Source of the DNA: an uncultured Aquimarina sp.
Lineage (GTDB): Bacteria; Bacteroidota; Bacteroidia; Flavobacteriales; Flavobacteriaceae
Reading direction: 5' to 3'
Length of the DNA stretch: 64,000 bases
NCBI GenBank assembly: GCA_947489685.1
Contig: CANLEM010000008.1
Coordinates: 59,675 to 123,674, forward strand
Under the pieces are notes generated by a model. That model was not told where the DNA came from. It did not search any database and saw only the letters and a program-made list of their open reading frames with translations. The first letter of the stretch is position 1. Each line of letters opens with the position of its first letter. A program made the translations under genes and the position numbers. This document shows, piece by piece, positions 7,338 to 17,691 of the stretch.

Positions 7338-7904
7338 ATGACAAATAAATTTTTCCAAATACTTTTACTTTCGGTACTCATTCTTGGTTGTCAAAAGGAT
7401 GTTGAACAAGATCCTTTTGAAATCTCTAATAATCGAATAGGCCTACTAACAAATGAAATAAAAGTAAATCAATTAGACTCGATTTTTGCAAATGATTCAA
7501 TAGCAAAACGCATTTCGGGTGATCAATTTTTAAGTGCTTCAAATGCAATAGAAATCTATGAAAAGGGCGGGAAAAAACTGTTAGTTCTAGAGGCCAGAAA
7601 AGAATCTGACCCTACCTCTACTATAGAAAGTATTCAAGTTATAGATCCCAGATACAAAACAGCAACAGGATTATCTTCTAACAGTATCTTTAAAGATCTT
7701 AAGGATCAATATACTATCTCTAAAATCAATAATACGTTAAGTACTGCTGTTGTTTTTGTAGATAGCATTCAGGCCTATTTTACTATTGACAAAAAAGAAC
7801 TACCCAGAGATTTTCAATATACCACAGACATAAAAATTGAAGCTTCTCATATCCCAGATTCTGCAAAAATCAAGCATTTTTGGGTGAGCTGGAATGAAAA
7901 TTAA
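7338..7904 (+). CDS. Lipoprotein of unknown function
   Basis: 188 residues. MTNKFFQILLLSVLILGC is a lipoprotein signal with Cys18. The mature part is mixed alpha/beta with no domain I recognise. It starts 42 bases after the DUF853 gene and ends 11 bases before the cupin gene, so the run 5760-9120 is probably one transcript. Confidence 0.75.
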   Translation: MTNKFFQILLLSVLILGCQKDVEQDPFEISNNRIGLLTNEIKVNQLDSIFANDSIAKRISGDQFLSASNAIEIYEKGGKKLLVLEARKESDPTSTIESIQVIDPRYKTATGLSSNSIFKDLKDQYTISKINNTLSTAVVFVDSIQAYFTIDKKELPRDFQYTTDIKIEASHIPDSAKIKHFWVSWNEN

Positions 7905-7915
7905 GATGAAAAAGT

Positions 7916-8284
7916 ATGAGTAAGAAATATAAAATTCAAAAAACACCTTTTGTTGTTCCTACCACAGATGGCAAATTAATTGAAGAACATTTTGGTAAAG
8001 CAACAGATGGAAACTCTCAAATTAGTATTGCGCATATGATCGCTCCACCTCATTGGAGTGAACCTTTTCAAACTCCCGAATTTGATGAATATACGTATAT
8101 CATTAAAGGTAAAAAACAATTTATCATTGATGGAGAAAAAGTTATTCTAGAGTCTGGTCAATCTATAAAAATCGAGAAGAATACGAGAATACAGTACGCT
8201 AACCCTTTTGACACAGCATGTGAGTATTTAGCCATTTGCCTTCCTGCATTTACAATGGAAGCCGTACATCGCGAGGGCGAATGA
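7916..8284 (+). CDS. Cupin-domain protein
   Basis: 122 residues forming one small beta barrel. The first cupin motif appears in HMIAPPHWSEPFQTPEFDEYTYIIKG and the second in ESGQSIKIEKNTRIQYANP. Metal ligands are only partly conserved. Ligand unknown. Its stop overlaps the next start by four bases (ATGA), implying translational coupling with the hydrolase. Confidence 0.8.
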   Translation: MSKKYKIQKTPFVVPTTDGKLIEEHFGKATDGNSQISIAHMIAPPHWSEPFQTPEFDEYTYIIKGKKQFIIDGEKVILESGQSIKIEKNTRIQYANPFDTACEYLAICLPAFTMEAVHREGE

Positions 8285-9120
8285 GAGAGAAATTCAAAAA
8301 ATATCTACCTGTATTAATTGGAAAATACATTCAATTACTCTTTTTCTTTTCTCCTAAAAAAGCAGTAGAAAAAGCATATATTCTTTTTTGTACACCCCAA
8401 AAAGGAAAAATACTACCGGATCAGGAGTATTTTCTTGAAGAAGCCGAAGATGAAGTAGTTTTGGTAGACGACACCTATATACAAACCTATTTATGGCCAA
8501 GTTTGGGTGAAACCGTACTAATGGTTCATGGATGGGAAAGCAATGCACATCGTTGGAAAGGGTTAATTCAAAAATTAAACGAAGAAGGGTATAACGTAGT
8601 AGCTTTTGATGCTCCGGCTCACGGAAATTCTTCAGGTCAAATTCTCAATGTTCCTTTATATACACAATGTTTGCAAAAAATGATAGAGCTATATCGGCCT
8701 AATCATATAATAGGTCATTCTGTTGGTGGGATGACAGTAATATTTCATCAACACAGTTATCCAAATCAGGAAATTGATAAATTAGTCGTTTTGGCTCCAC
8801 CTTCAGAACTTGCTCGAATTATGAAAACCTATCAGGGAATTCTACGGTTATCTAAAAAATTCATGACCGCTCTAGATGAATATTTTAAGAACAAACATGG
8901 TTTTTATTTTGAAGAATTTTCGGTTACCGAATTTGCCAAATCTTTAACTCAAACAGGTCTTTTGATTCATGACAAACATGATGACATAGCACCTTACTCT
9001 GAAGCTGTATGTATAAGTAAGAACTGGAATAATGTACAATTTAATTCTACCGAAGATTTTGGGCATTCCCTCTTTTTTGATGAAGTTGATGATATGATTA
9101 TTCATTTTTTGAAAGATTAA
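8281..9120 (+). CDS. Alpha/beta hydrolase
   Basis: 279 residues from the ATG at 8281, chosen because it overlaps the cupin stop; the frame stays open further upstream but only inside the cupin gene. The oxyanion region is VMVHGWESNAHRW, the nucleophile elbow is GHSVGG, and a late Asp plus FGHSLFF supply the likely Asp-His. There is no signal peptide. Substrate unknown. Confidence 0.88.
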   Translation: MREKFKKYLPVLIGKYIQLLFFFSPKKAVEKAYILFCTPQKGKILPDQEYFLEEAEDEVVLVDDTYIQTYLWPSLGETVLMVHGWESNAHRWKGLIQKLNEEGYNVVAFDAPAHGNSSGQILNVPLYTQCLQKMIELYRPNHIIGHSVGGMTVIFHQHSYPNQEIDKLVVLAPPSELARIMKTYQGILRLSKKFMTALDEYFKNKHGFYFEEFSVTEFAKSLTQTGLLIHDKHDDIAPYSEAVCISKNWNNVQFNSTEDFGHSLFFDEVDDMIIHFLKD

Positions 9121-9135
9121 TTTTTATAGCCACCT

Positions 9136-10008
9136 TTGCATGTGGAAAATTCTAAACTCACCAGACTTAACAAATACCTTAGCGAGGTTGGATATTGCTC
9201 TCGAAGAGAAGCAGATAAATTAATCGATCAAGGTCGTGTGACTATAAATGGAGAAATTCCTGAAATGGGAACCAAAGTAGCCATCGATGATGTTGTTCGC
9301 GTTGATGGAGAACTAATTACCGAACCCAAAGAAAAACATGTATACCTTGCTTTTAATAAACCTGTTGGTATTGTATGTACTACTGCACAAAATGAAAAAG
9401 ATAATATTATTGATTATATCAATTACCCTAAGCGTATTTTCCCTATCGGAAGATTAGATAAGCCTAGTGAAGGATTGATATTTCTAACCAGTGATGGTGA
9501 TATTGTAAATAAAATTTTAAGAGCTCGTAATAATCATGAAAAAGAATATGTCGTAACAGTAAACAAGCTTATTAACCCGCAATTCATAAAAAGAATGGGT
9601 AATGGTATCCCAATACTTGATACTGTAACTCGTAAATGCGAGGTAGAACAAATCAGTAAATTTACCTTTAGAATTGTACTTACTCAAGGACTTAATCGGC
9701 AAATTCGTAGAATGTGCGAATTCTTGGGATACGAAGTAATTACCCTAAAAAGGATCAGAATCATGAATGTATCTTTGGATATACCTGTCGGGCAGTGGCG
9801 TTATCTTACCGATGCAGAATTAACAGAGATAAATACCGATGTTGGAGATTCTAGTAAAACCGAAGAAGCCTCAATCATTAAAGATTCTCAACCCGAAAGA
9901 AGGAGATCTTCAAGAAATCATTCTTCCAAAAAGAACAATCGTGACAACCAAGCAAAAAGAGAAACACCTAGGTCAAAGGTTAGAAAACGTAGAGATCGTA
10001 AGCGTTAA
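9136..10008 (+). CDS. rluF: 23S rRNA pseudouridine synthase, RluF type
   Basis: Isomerises a uridine in 23S rRNA (U2604 in E. coli for RluF). An S4 RNA-binding domain covers about residues 8-55. The catalytic motif GRLDK is followed by [21 protein letters not shown] and later [15 protein letters not shown], close to RluF. The start is not ATG: either TTG at 9136 or GTG at 9142 serves, since no in-frame ATG precedes the S4 domain. The last 60 residues are a Lys/Arg/Ser-rich tail, common in Bacteroidota members. Confidence 0.88.
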   Translation: MHVENSKLTRLNKYLSEVGYCSRREADKLIDQGRVTINGEIPEMGTKVAIDDVVRVDGELITEPKEKHVYLAFNKPVGIVCTTAQNEKDNIIDYINYPKRIFPIGRLDKPSEGLIFLTSDGDIVNKILRARNNHEKEYVVTVNKLINPQFIKRMGNGIPILDTVTRKCEVEQISKFTFRIVLTQGLNRQIRRMCEFLGYEVITLKRIRIMNVSLDIPVGQWRYLTDAELTEINTDVGDSSKTEEASIIKDSQPERRRSSRNHSSKKNNRDNQAKRETPRSKVRKRRDRKR

Positions 10009-10089
10009 TTATATACTAATTTTCTATCTAGTAGATTTATTACATTTCTAAAATAAGTAAATTACTAATCGTATAAATTTTTAAATCAG

Positions 10090-10656
10090 ATGAAACAGTT
10101 AGTTATTTTCTTATTCTTTTTTGCTCACGTAATATCATGGGGACAGTACTCCTACGAACCTTCAGAAAAATATCCTTTTGGACAACCTCATCCAGATGCT
10201 CCTAAAGAAATTCAAGATTTTGCACCTCTTATAGGGATCTGCGATTGTATATCCACTACTCGTAATAAGGATCAAACGTGGGCGACACCCAATAAAATGA
10301 GTTGGAAATTTAAGTATATTATGAATGGGATGGCCGTGCAGGATGAAACACTTAAAGAGGATGGTAAACATTCTGGTAGTATAAGACAGTTTATTGCCGA
10401 TAGCAGTAAATGGTATGTGCATTATTATTCTTCATCCAGTCCAACTACAGTACTTTCGGCCTGGGAGGGGAACAAAAAAGAAGATAAAATCATTCTATAT
10501 CGCAAGCAAAAAGCACCAAATGGGATGGATGGGTTTTATAAAATAAATTTTTATGATATTAAAGAAAATGGCTTTAAGTGGTTAGGAGAATGGGTGAACA
10601 CCAACGAATCTATTAAATTTCCTACCTGGAAAATAGAATGCACCAAAAGAAAATAG
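10090..10656 (+). CDS. Secreted protein, possibly DUF1579-like
   Basis: 188 residues with a signal peptide ending near VISWGQ. The mature protein contains LIGICDCISTTRN and a run of beta strands (MSWKFKYIMNGMAVQDE, WYVHYYSS) like the lipocalin-type DUF1579 proteins. Assignment to that family is by look only. It has its own leader region of 80 bases. Confidence 0.65.
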   Translation: MKQLVIFLFFFAHVISWGQYSYEPSEKYPFGQPHPDAPKEIQDFAPLIGICDCISTTRNKDQTWATPNKMSWKFKYIMNGMAVQDETLKEDGKHSGSIRQFIADSSKWYVHYYSSSSPTTVLSAWEGNKKEDKIILYRKQKAPNGMDGFYKINFYDIKENGFKWLGEWVNTNESIKFPTWKIECTKRK

Positions 10657-10730
10657 AGATAATGACTGAAAAATGTATCTTGATATTTAGAATAGAATAC
10701 CAACATAACTAATTGAACTTATAATTTACT

Positions 10731-11159
10731 ATGAATACTACTTTATCTCCATTTCATTTGGCAATACCTGTTGATGATTTAGAACGAGCAAGGATTTTTT
10801 ATAATAGAACACTAGAGTTAAAAGAAGGTCGAAGCAGTGACCACTGGGTTGATTTTGATTTTTTTGGACACCAATTAGTAATTCATTATAAACAGAAGAC
10901 CAATATCGAAGGTAACCACAATAATGTAGTCGATGGAAAAGATGTGCCAGTACCTCATTTCGGGATTGTATTAGAATGGGATGTATGGCATAATTTGGCT
11001 AATACTCTTTCCGAAAAAAATATAAATTTTGTGATAGAACCCTATATACGTTTTAAAGGAGAAATAGGAGAACAAGCCACCATGTTTTTTATGGACCCAT
11101 GTGGAAATGCGTTAGAGTTTAAATCATTTAAGGATAAGTCACAGCTTTTTGCGAAATAG
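10731..11159 (+). CDS. VOC-family (glyoxalase/dioxygenase fold) protein
   Basis: 142 residues with two beta-alpha-beta-beta-beta modules. [22 protein letters not shown] opens the first; metal-ligand positions are suggested by His residues in FHLAIP and VPHFGIV and by Glu in GNALEFKSF. It resembles the Bacteroidota proteins annotated as glyoxalase or bleomycin-resistance-like. The reaction cannot be told from sequence. Confidence 0.82.
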   Translation: MNTTLSPFHLAIPVDDLERARIFYNRTLELKEGRSSDHWVDFDFFGHQLVIHYKQKTNIEGNHNNVVDGKDVPVPHFGIVLEWDVWHNLANTLSEKNINFVIEPYIRFKGEIGEQATMFFMDPCGNALEFKSFKDKSQLFAK

Positions 11160-11279
11160 TACTTGTGATTGCTAGACAATCGTTAAAAAATCATTTTTTT
11201 AATAATTACCTCAAGATTGTTAAAGAATTACTAAAAAATCTTATTATATTCTGCCCTTATTCTAACAGAACAAAAAAGA

Positions 11280-12260
11280 ATGGATTTTACAAACCCCTTA
11301 GTCTACGGTGTACCTTGCTTTCTAGGGTTGATTTTACTTGAACTTACCTACAGTAAAACACATGACCATAAAAATCTTTATGAATGGAAAGATCTTGGCG
11401 CTAGTTTATTCATGGGTGTTGGTTCTGCTGTATTAGCTCCTTTAATCAAGACTATTTCTGCAATTGTCATTTTCAATTATGTTTATGATATTTTTAATCC
11501 AGAAATTGATGGAATTCGAACCAATATTCTTGGTTGGCAATCTTTTGGTTACGCTTGGTATATTTGGCTTATATGTCAATTGTTAGATGATTTTACTTAT
11601 TACTGGTTTCATCGACAAAATCATATGGTACGCGCATTATGGGCAGCACATATTGTGCATCATTCTTCGGATAATTTTAATTTAGGTACAGCGGTACGTA
11701 ATGGGTGGTTTACTATTTTGTATAAACCTCTATTTTATATGTGGTTACCGGCCATTGGGTTTCCTCCAGAGATGGTAGTTGTTTGTTTAGGTATAGAAGC
11801 GCTTTGGCAATTTCAGTTACACTCTGTATATATTCCAAAAATGGGATTTATCGAAAAGATTTTTAATACTCATACAATGCACCAAGTACATCACGCCAAA
11901 AATGTAGAGTACATGGATAAAAATCATGGAGGGTTTCTAAACATTTTTGATAAAGTATTTGGAACATGGAAAGAATTAGACGAAAATATACAAGTCCAAT
12001 ATGGGGTAACACATGCTCCTGACTCTTATAACCCTTGGGTTATACTTACGCACGAATACAGAGATATCTGGAATGACACTAAAAAATCGAAAAATTGGTA
12101 TCATAAATTTATGTATATTTTTGGTCCTCCGGGTTGGAGTCATGACGGAAGCACTTTGACCGTAAAACAAATGCAGCGAGAATTAGAAGAGAAAAAAAAG
12201 AATCAAAAAGAAATTCATAAGACTATAAATTTCAAAGCTCCAGAACAAGTTAAGCTATGA
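11280..12260 (+). CDS. Sterol desaturase / fatty acid hydroxylase family membrane protein
   Basis: 326 residues with about four membrane spans in the first 180. The di-iron histidine boxes of the superfamily are visible: WFHRQNH, HIVHHS and HTMHQVHHAK. Members insert oxygen or a double bond into lipid substrates. It overlaps the following aldehyde dehydrogenase by four bases, so the two products may act on the same long-chain substrate (hydroxylation or aldehyde formation, then oxidation). Confidence 0.9.
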   Translation: MDFTNPLVYGVPCFLGLILLELTYSKTHDHKNLYEWKDLGASLFMGVGSAVLAPLIKTISAIVIFNYVYDIFNPEIDGIRTNILGWQSFGYAWYIWLICQLLDDFTYYWFHRQNHMVRALWAAHIVHHSSDNFNLGTAVRNGWFTILYKPLFYMWLPAIGFPPEMVVVCLGIEALWQFQLHSVYIPKMGFIEKIFNTHTMHQVHHAKNVEYMDKNHGGFLNIFDKVFGTWKELDENIQVQYGVTHAPDSYNPWVILTHEYRDIWNDTKKSKNWYHKFMYIFGPPGWSHDGSTLTVKQMQRELEEKKKNQKEIHKTINFKAPEQVKL

Positions 12261-13621
12261 ATTATCAAGAAATTATAGATCAGCAACGCAGTTTTTTTAA
12301 TACGAATGCTACTAAAGATATTTCGTTTAGAATTCAGGAATTAAAACGTTTAAAAAATGCTTTAAAAAAAAATGAAGCATTACTTTATGAAGCTATTTAT
12401 AAAGATTTTAAAAAATCTGAATTCGAAACCTATATTACCGAATTATCCCTAATTTATCATGAGATCGATCTTGCACTGGTAAAAATTAAAAAATGGGCTA
12501 AGAAAAAAAAGGTTTCTACTAGTCTGGCCAATCTGCCAGGAAAAAGTTATATCATACCCGAACCATATGGTACTGTACTAGTCATCGGAGCTTGGAACTA
12601 TCCTTATCAACTTTCTCTTTGTCCCGCTATCGCTGCAATTGCGGCAGGATGTACTGTTGTTCTTAAACCAAGTGAAATTCCATCAAACACTGCTGAGATC
12701 ATGGCCAAATTGATCAATCAAAATTTTGATGCGAAAATCTTTAAAGTAATCGAAGGTGGTGTAAAAGAAACAACAGAATTACTAAGTATTAAATTTGACA
12801 AAATATTCTTTACCGGAAGTGTTGGAGTAGGAAAAATCGTGTATCAGGCAGCTGCAAAACACTTAACCCCTGTTTGTCTAGAATTAGGAGGAAAAAGTCC
12901 TGCAATCATCACCAAAGATGTAAATATCGATATGACTGCAAAAAGATTAGTATGGGCCAAATACTTAAACGCAGGTCAAACTTGTATAGCTCCAGATTAT
13001 GTACTAGTAGCTTCGTCAATACAAGAAAAGTTTTTATCAGCCGTAAAAAAATATATCGACAAATCAGATTACAAGGTAGAGAATCAAAATTATACTCAAA
13101 TCATTAATACCAAAAATTTAGACCGGCTTAATGATATGATTGATCTCGAAAAAGTATTTATTGGCGGTAAAGGCAATCAACAAGATAGAGTAATCCCTCC
13201 TACGGTTCTTACTAATGTTGAGTTTTCGGATAAAGTGATGCAAGAAGAGATTTTTGGCCCTATTTTACCTGTATTGACATTTGATACAATAGATGAAGCT
13301 ATAGCGAAAGTGAAAAGGTTTTCTAAACCGCTCTCATGTTATGTATTTACCAAAAGTAATTCGATCAAAAAGAAAGTTTTAAACGAGATTTCTTTTGGTG
13401 GCGGCGCCGTAAATGATGCTGTAATGTATTTTACTGAGAAAAACCTCCCTTTTGGTGGGGTAGGAAATAGTGGTATCGGTAATTATCATGGAAAATACGG
13501 TTTTGAAACATTTTCTCACTACAAAAGTGTGCTCCAAAAACCATTTTGGGTAGAGCTCGACCTCAAGTATGCACCATATAGTGGAAAAAAACTAAAATGG
13601 CTAAAAAGACTTATTGGCTAA
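12257..13621 (+). CDS. Aldehyde dehydrogenase, class 3 / fatty aldehyde type
   Basis: 454 residues, the short form without the long N-terminus of class 1/2 enzymes. Seen are the NAD-site segment GAWNYPYQLSLCP, the Glu motif CLELGGKSPAII and the nucleophile in NAGQTCIAPDYVL. A hydrophobic and basic C-terminus (KWLKRLIG) suggests membrane association, as in fatty aldehyde dehydrogenases. Translationally coupled to the fatty acid hydroxylase family gene. Confidence 0.92.
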   Translation: MNYQEIIDQQRSFFNTNATKDISFRIQELKRLKNALKKNEALLYEAIYKDFKKSEFETYITELSLIYHEIDLALVKIKKWAKKKKVSTSLANLPGKSYIIPEPYGTVLVIGAWNYPYQLSLCPAIAAIAAGCTVVLKPSEIPSNTAEIMAKLINQNFDAKIFKVIEGGVKETTELLSIKFDKIFFTGSVGVGKIVYQAAAKHLTPVCLELGGKSPAIITKDVNIDMTAKRLVWAKYLNAGQTCIAPDYVLVASSIQEKFLSAVKKYIDKSDYKVENQNYTQIINTKNLDRLNDMIDLEKVFIGGKGNQQDRVIPPTVLTNVEFSDKVMQEEIFGPILPVLTFDTIDEAIAKVKRFSKPLSCYVFTKSNSIKKKVLNEISFGGGAVNDAVMYFTEKNLPFGGVGNSGIGNYHGKYGFETFSHYKSVLQKPFWVELDLKYAPYSGKKLKWLKRLIG

Positions 13622-13643
13622 AGAATATATCTTATAGCAGTTT

Positions 13644-14444
13644 TTAAAGTCTTGCTTTTATGGCAAACAACAAAGGGTACAATTTATCTTTGGTTACATA
13701 CATTCCATTTTCTTTTTCTATCAACCCAGGAAATATTTCATAGGGAGAAGCATCATATTCTTTAAGAGATTCTATTTTAAGTCCTGCTTCAGAAAGAGAA
13801 GAGATTACTTCGCCTAATCCATGATTCCATCCATATTCTTTACTAATTATGTTTGAACTTGTATCGGCATAGGTTCCTTTATACTCCTCATAAATCACTT
13901 CTTTTTGATTATATCCATATTTAATTACCGGAGTTTTCTCTAAATAATCAAACATCCAAACAATAGGATGAAACTCTACTATATAAAAAACTCCTCCTGG
14001 TTTTAATCGTTCGGCTATCATTTTGGCCCAAGGTCTTAGATCCGGCAACCAACCTATAACACCATAACTTGTGTATACAATATCAAATTTATTTTTTACA
14101 TGTTGTGATGTATCCAAAACATTACAACATATAAACTCTGCATCCAATTCTAATTCTGAATTTATTTTTTTTGCCAATGCAATAGCTTTTTCAGAAATAT
14201 CAACACCAGTACATTTAGCCCCCATCCTACTCCAGCTTAAGGTGTCTTGACCAAAATGACATTGTAGATGTAATATTGATGCTCCAGAAACATCTCCAAG
14301 CGCTTCTAGCTCATATTTTTTTAACGAAGCTTCTCCTTTTTTAAAAGCATCTACATCATAAAAATCACTTTTGGCATGCACCTCCACTTTTGTATTCCAA
14401 GTTTGTTTATTGGTTTCGAAATATTTTTGAAATTCTTTAGACAT
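13644..14444 (-). CDS. Class I SAM-dependent methyltransferase
   Basis: 266 residues. The SAM-binding motif I is ILHLQCHFGQDTLSWSRMGA and motif II is CTGVDISEKAI. The substrate is unknown. It converges on the aldehyde dehydrogenase gene with 22 bases between them. Confidence 0.87.
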   Translation of the reverse strand: MSKEFQKYFETNKQTWNTKVEVHAKSDFYDVDAFKKGEASLKKYELEALGDVSGASILHLQCHFGQDTLSWSRMGAKCTGVDISEKAIALAKKINSELELDAEFICCNVLDTSQHVKNKFDIVYTSYGVIGWLPDLRPWAKMIAERLKPGGVFYIVEFHPIVWMFDYLEKTPVIKYGYNQKEVIYEEYKGTYADTSSNIISKEYGWNHGLGEVISSLSEAGLKIESLKEYDASPYEIFPGLIEKENGMYVTKDKLYPLLFAIKARL

Positions 14445-14609
14445 CTAACCTTTTGATTAAGTTGTACAAACCATTAAATATAATAAATCATTTGCATTAG
14501 AATGCATTTGCTTATCAGCGTATAATATATCTAAAATTTTATCAAAACCTTAAGAATTGTGCAATTCACCAAAATTGCAAACCGCCTTTTTATTACCTAA
14601 TTTTAGAAT

Positions 14610-15998
14610 ATGAAAATTACACCTCAAGATCTTAAGGAAATACCTGATTTTATTAACGTCCCAAAAGAACAACTACAGTGGTTAATAGATAACTCGTACG
14701 TACAATTATTTAGGCAAGGTGAATTCTTTTTTAACAAAGGAGAAGTTGTTGAGAAATTATCACTTATTCTGGAAGGAAAAGTTGATGTCAAATTTGAACA
14801 AAATGGAAATTATAAAATTGTCGGACAAATAAGAAAAAATAGTATTGCGGGATTACTTCCTTTTTCAAGAATGAGTTCTATAATGGGTTATGGAGAGGTT
14901 GTCGAAGACACAAAAGCTCTTTTCCTGGACAAAACATTTTTTAAGGAAATGATTTCGAATTACTATGAACTTACAGAGAGTTTGGTACATAATATGACTT
15001 CTAGAGTACGAGAGTCTACAAAAAATAACGTGCAATCAGAAAAAATGATGGCACTCGGAAAACTCTCAGCAGGGTTAGCCCATGAACTTAACAACCCCGC
15101 TTCTGCTATTTTAAGAAGTGCTAAAGCATTAAAACAACATCTCGGTAATGTTCCTGAAAAATTCAAAAAAATTACTTCGATCCGAATTTCAGAACAGCAA
15201 GTAGATCGTCTTAACAGTATTCTTTTTGAAAAGATCAATAATCGTCCTGAAAATAAAATGAAACTCATTGAACGTAATGCAAAAGAAGAAGAACTAGAAG
15301 AGTGGTTAGAAGAACATGGTCTTGAGAATGCATATGAACTTACAGAAACATTCTTAGATTTTTGTATGGGTATACCAGAAATGAAAGAAATTTATAATAT
15401 CACTGAGGATCAAAACTTCTCTCATGCTATTGAGTGGATTGAAAATGTACTTACCACAGAAAAAATGGTTGATGAAATTGAAGAAGCATCAGATAGAATA
15501 TCCAATTTAGTTCAATCTGTAAAAAGCTACACCCATATGGATAAAGCCTCAGAAAAAGTGGTTACAAATATCCATATTGGTATTAAAAGTACGCTTACAA
15601 TGCTTAATCATAAATTGAAAAGGAAAAATATTATTCTTGAAAAAGATTTTCAAAAAGATCTTCCTCAACCTAAAATATTTGTAAGCGAAATCAATCAGGT
15701 TTGGACCAATTTAATTGATAATGCCATAGATGCAATGGATCACTCGGGAATTTTGAAAATTAAAACCCGAAAAGATAATGAATTTATTAAAATAGATATT
15801 ATTGATAACGGCCACGGAATTTCTGAAGAGAATTTACATTCCATTTTTGATCCTTTCTTTACTACCAAAAGCATAGGAAAAGGTACAGGAATGGGATTAG
15901 AGGTGGTACAACGTATTATTAACCAACATCAAGGAGATATTAAAGTTGCTTCAAAAAAAGGGGAAACAACATTTACGGTTTGCCTACCTATTAATTAA
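14610..15998 (+). CDS. Histidine kinase with cyclic-nucleotide-binding-like sensor domain
   Basis: 462 residues and no membrane span, so cytosolic. A CNB/Crp-like beta barrel occupies about 10-130 (FFFNKGEVVEKLSLILEGKV). The dimerisation/phosphoacceptor helix has the H-box in ALGKLSAGLAHELNNPASA near residue 160. The ATPase domain has the N-box NLIDNAIDAM, G1 DNGHGI and G2 GTGMGLEVV. A long insert of charged helices lies between H-box and ATPase. It begins the operon with the response-regulator fusion (8-base gap) and UBP finger, a conserved set in Bacteroidota. Confidence 0.9.
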   Translation: MKITPQDLKEIPDFINVPKEQLQWLIDNSYVQLFRQGEFFFNKGEVVEKLSLILEGKVDVKFEQNGNYKIVGQIRKNSIAGLLPFSRMSSIMGYGEVVEDTKALFLDKTFFKEMISNYYELTESLVHNMTSRVRESTKNNVQSEKMMALGKLSAGLAHELNNPASAILRSAKALKQHLGNVPEKFKKITSIRISEQQVDRLNSILFEKINNRPENKMKLIERNAKEEELEEWLEEHGLENAYELTETFLDFCMGIPEMKEIYNITEDQNFSHAIEWIENVLTTEKMVDEIEEASDRISNLVQSVKSYTHMDKASEKVVTNIHIGIKSTLTMLNHKLKRKNIILEKDFQKDLPQPKIFVSEINQVWTNLIDNAIDAMDHSGILKIKTRKDNEFIKIDIIDNGHGISEENLHSIFDPFFTTKSIGKGTGMGLEVVQRIINQHQGDIKVASKKGETTFTVCLPIN

Positions 15999-16005
15999 TT
16001 TGAAT

Positions 16006-17670
16006 ATGAGAAAACCAATCATTTTTGCATTAGATGATGATCCGCAAGTATTGCGGGCAATAACAAGAGATTTAAAAACTGAGTACCGATCAATATATCG
16101 GATTATGAGTACTGATTCTGCCAATGATGCAATAGAAGCATTGATAGATTTAAAAAAGAAAAACGAGGTTATAGCATTGTTTTTGGTGGATCAACGCATG
16201 CCAGAGATGCTCGGTGTTGAATTTTTAACAGAAGCAAAGAAATACTACCCTGAAGCAAAAAAAGTACTACTTACTGCATATTCTGATACAGATGCTGCCA
16301 TTAAAGCGATCAATGATGTGCAATTAGATTATTACCTAACTAAACCCTGGAACCCTCCTGAAGAAAGACTCTACCCAACCTTAAATGACCTTTTAGATGT
16401 TTGGCAACTTAATTTTCAACCTGAGTTTGATGGTATCAAAGTAATTGGATATCAATTCTCTCCTAAGTCTCATGATATTAAAGATTTTTTATCGGGTAAC
16501 CTATTTCCTTTTCAATGGTTGGATGCCGAAACCAGTGAAAAAGCCAAAGAAATTATTGAATTATACGATTTATCTCCAAAGGACATGCCTGTTATCTCAC
16601 TTCAGGATGGAAAATGTTTTAAAAATCCTAAAATAGTAGAACTTGCAGAAGCATTGGGATTAAATGCTCAACCTAAAGATAGTCTGTATGATGTGGTTAT
16701 CATCGGAGCAGGACCGTCCGGTCTAGCCGCTGCCGTTTATGGAGGGTCAGAAGGATTAAAAACATTACTTATCGAAAAGCATGCCCCAGGTGGGCAAGCT
16801 GGAACAAGTTCCAGAATAGAAAATTACCTAGGATTTCCTAATGGATTAAGTGGGCAAGAATTAACGCATCGTGCCATTACTCAAGCCAAAAGGTTCGGAA
16901 TTGAATTCTTATCCCCTAGGGAGGTTACTTCTATTTCTGAAAAAGATGGATATAAACGTCTTACTCTCGGAAACGGAGAACATATTAGTACCAAAAGCGT
17001 TGTCATTACTACAGGAGTAAACTACAGAAAACTTGAAGCCGAAGGTATTGACACCTATACCGGTGCAGGAATATATTATGGTTCTTCTATGACCGAAGCA
17101 CAAGCATGTAGTAATAAAGAGGTCTATATTGTTGGTGGGGGCAACTCTGCAGGGCAATCTGCAGTATATTTATCTAAGTATGCCAAAAATGTTTATATCA
17201 TTATTAGAAAAAAAGATCTATCCAGTAGTATGTCGAGCTATCTGATAGATCAAATAGACTCAATAGACAATATTACTTTAATCGGGCATACCAATATCAT
17301 TAAAGCCGAGGGGAAAAACGAACACCTTTCTGCCTTAGAGCTCACTAACAATCAAACTTCTGAAATCAAAACAGTACCTGCTGATGCCTTATTCATTTTT
17401 ATTGGGGCAAAACCTTATACCGATTGGGTTCAATTGGATATTATTAAAAACGAAAGAGGTTTTATTGAGACTGGTAAAGATCTAGCTCAATATACTAACT
17501 TTAAAAAGGTTTGGAAAAAAAATCGAGAACCCTTTTTATTAGAAACCTGTAGTCCAGGTATTTTTGCTTCAGGAGATGTTAGAGCTGGCGCTATGAACAG
17601 AGTAGCTTCGGCGGTAGGAGAAGGGGCCATGGCAATTAAATTTGTACACGAGTACCTTGCCGAAATTTAA
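16006..17670 (+). CDS. Response regulator fused to thioredoxin-reductase-like flavoprotein
   Basis: 554 residues from the ATG at 16006; the open frame upstream overlaps the kinase gene and is not used. Residues 1-125 are a receiver domain with the acidic pocket in ALDDDP, the phospho-acceptor Asp in LVDQRMP and Lys in LTKPW. A thioredoxin-fold-like linker follows. Residues about 226-554 hold FAD (GAGPSGLAAAVYGG) and NADPH (VGGGNSAGQSAVYLS) motifs. The CxxC dithiol of thioredoxin reductase is replaced by GIYYGSSM, so it cannot reduce thioredoxin in the standard way. It probably joins phospho-signalling to flavin or pyridine-nucleotide state. Confidence 0.92.
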   Translation: MRKPIIFALDDDPQVLRAITRDLKTEYRSIYRIMSTDSANDAIEALIDLKKKNEVIALFLVDQRMPEMLGVEFLTEAKKYYPEAKKVLLTAYSDTDAAIKAINDVQLDYYLTKPWNPPEERLYPTLNDLLDVWQLNFQPEFDGIKVIGYQFSPKSHDIKDFLSGNLFPFQWLDAETSEKAKEIIELYDLSPKDMPVISLQDGKCFKNPKIVELAEALGLNAQPKDSLYDVVIIGAGPSGLAAAVYGGSEGLKTLLIEKHAPGGQAGTSSRIENYLGFPNGLSGQELTHRAITQAKRFGIEFLSPREVTSISEKDGYKRLTLGNGEHISTKSVVITTGVNYRKLEAEGIDTYTGAGIYYGSSMTEAQACSNKEVYIVGGGNSAGQSAVYLSKYAKNVYIIIRKKDLSSSMSSYLIDQIDSIDNITLIGHTNIIKAEGKNEHLSALELTNNQTSEIKTVPADALFIFIGAKPYTDWVQLDIIKNERGFIETGKDLAQYTNFKKVWKKNREPFLLETCSPGIFASGDVRAGAMNRVASAVGEGAMAIKFVHEYLAEI

Positions 17671-17691
17671 TTCACCTTATAAATCATAACT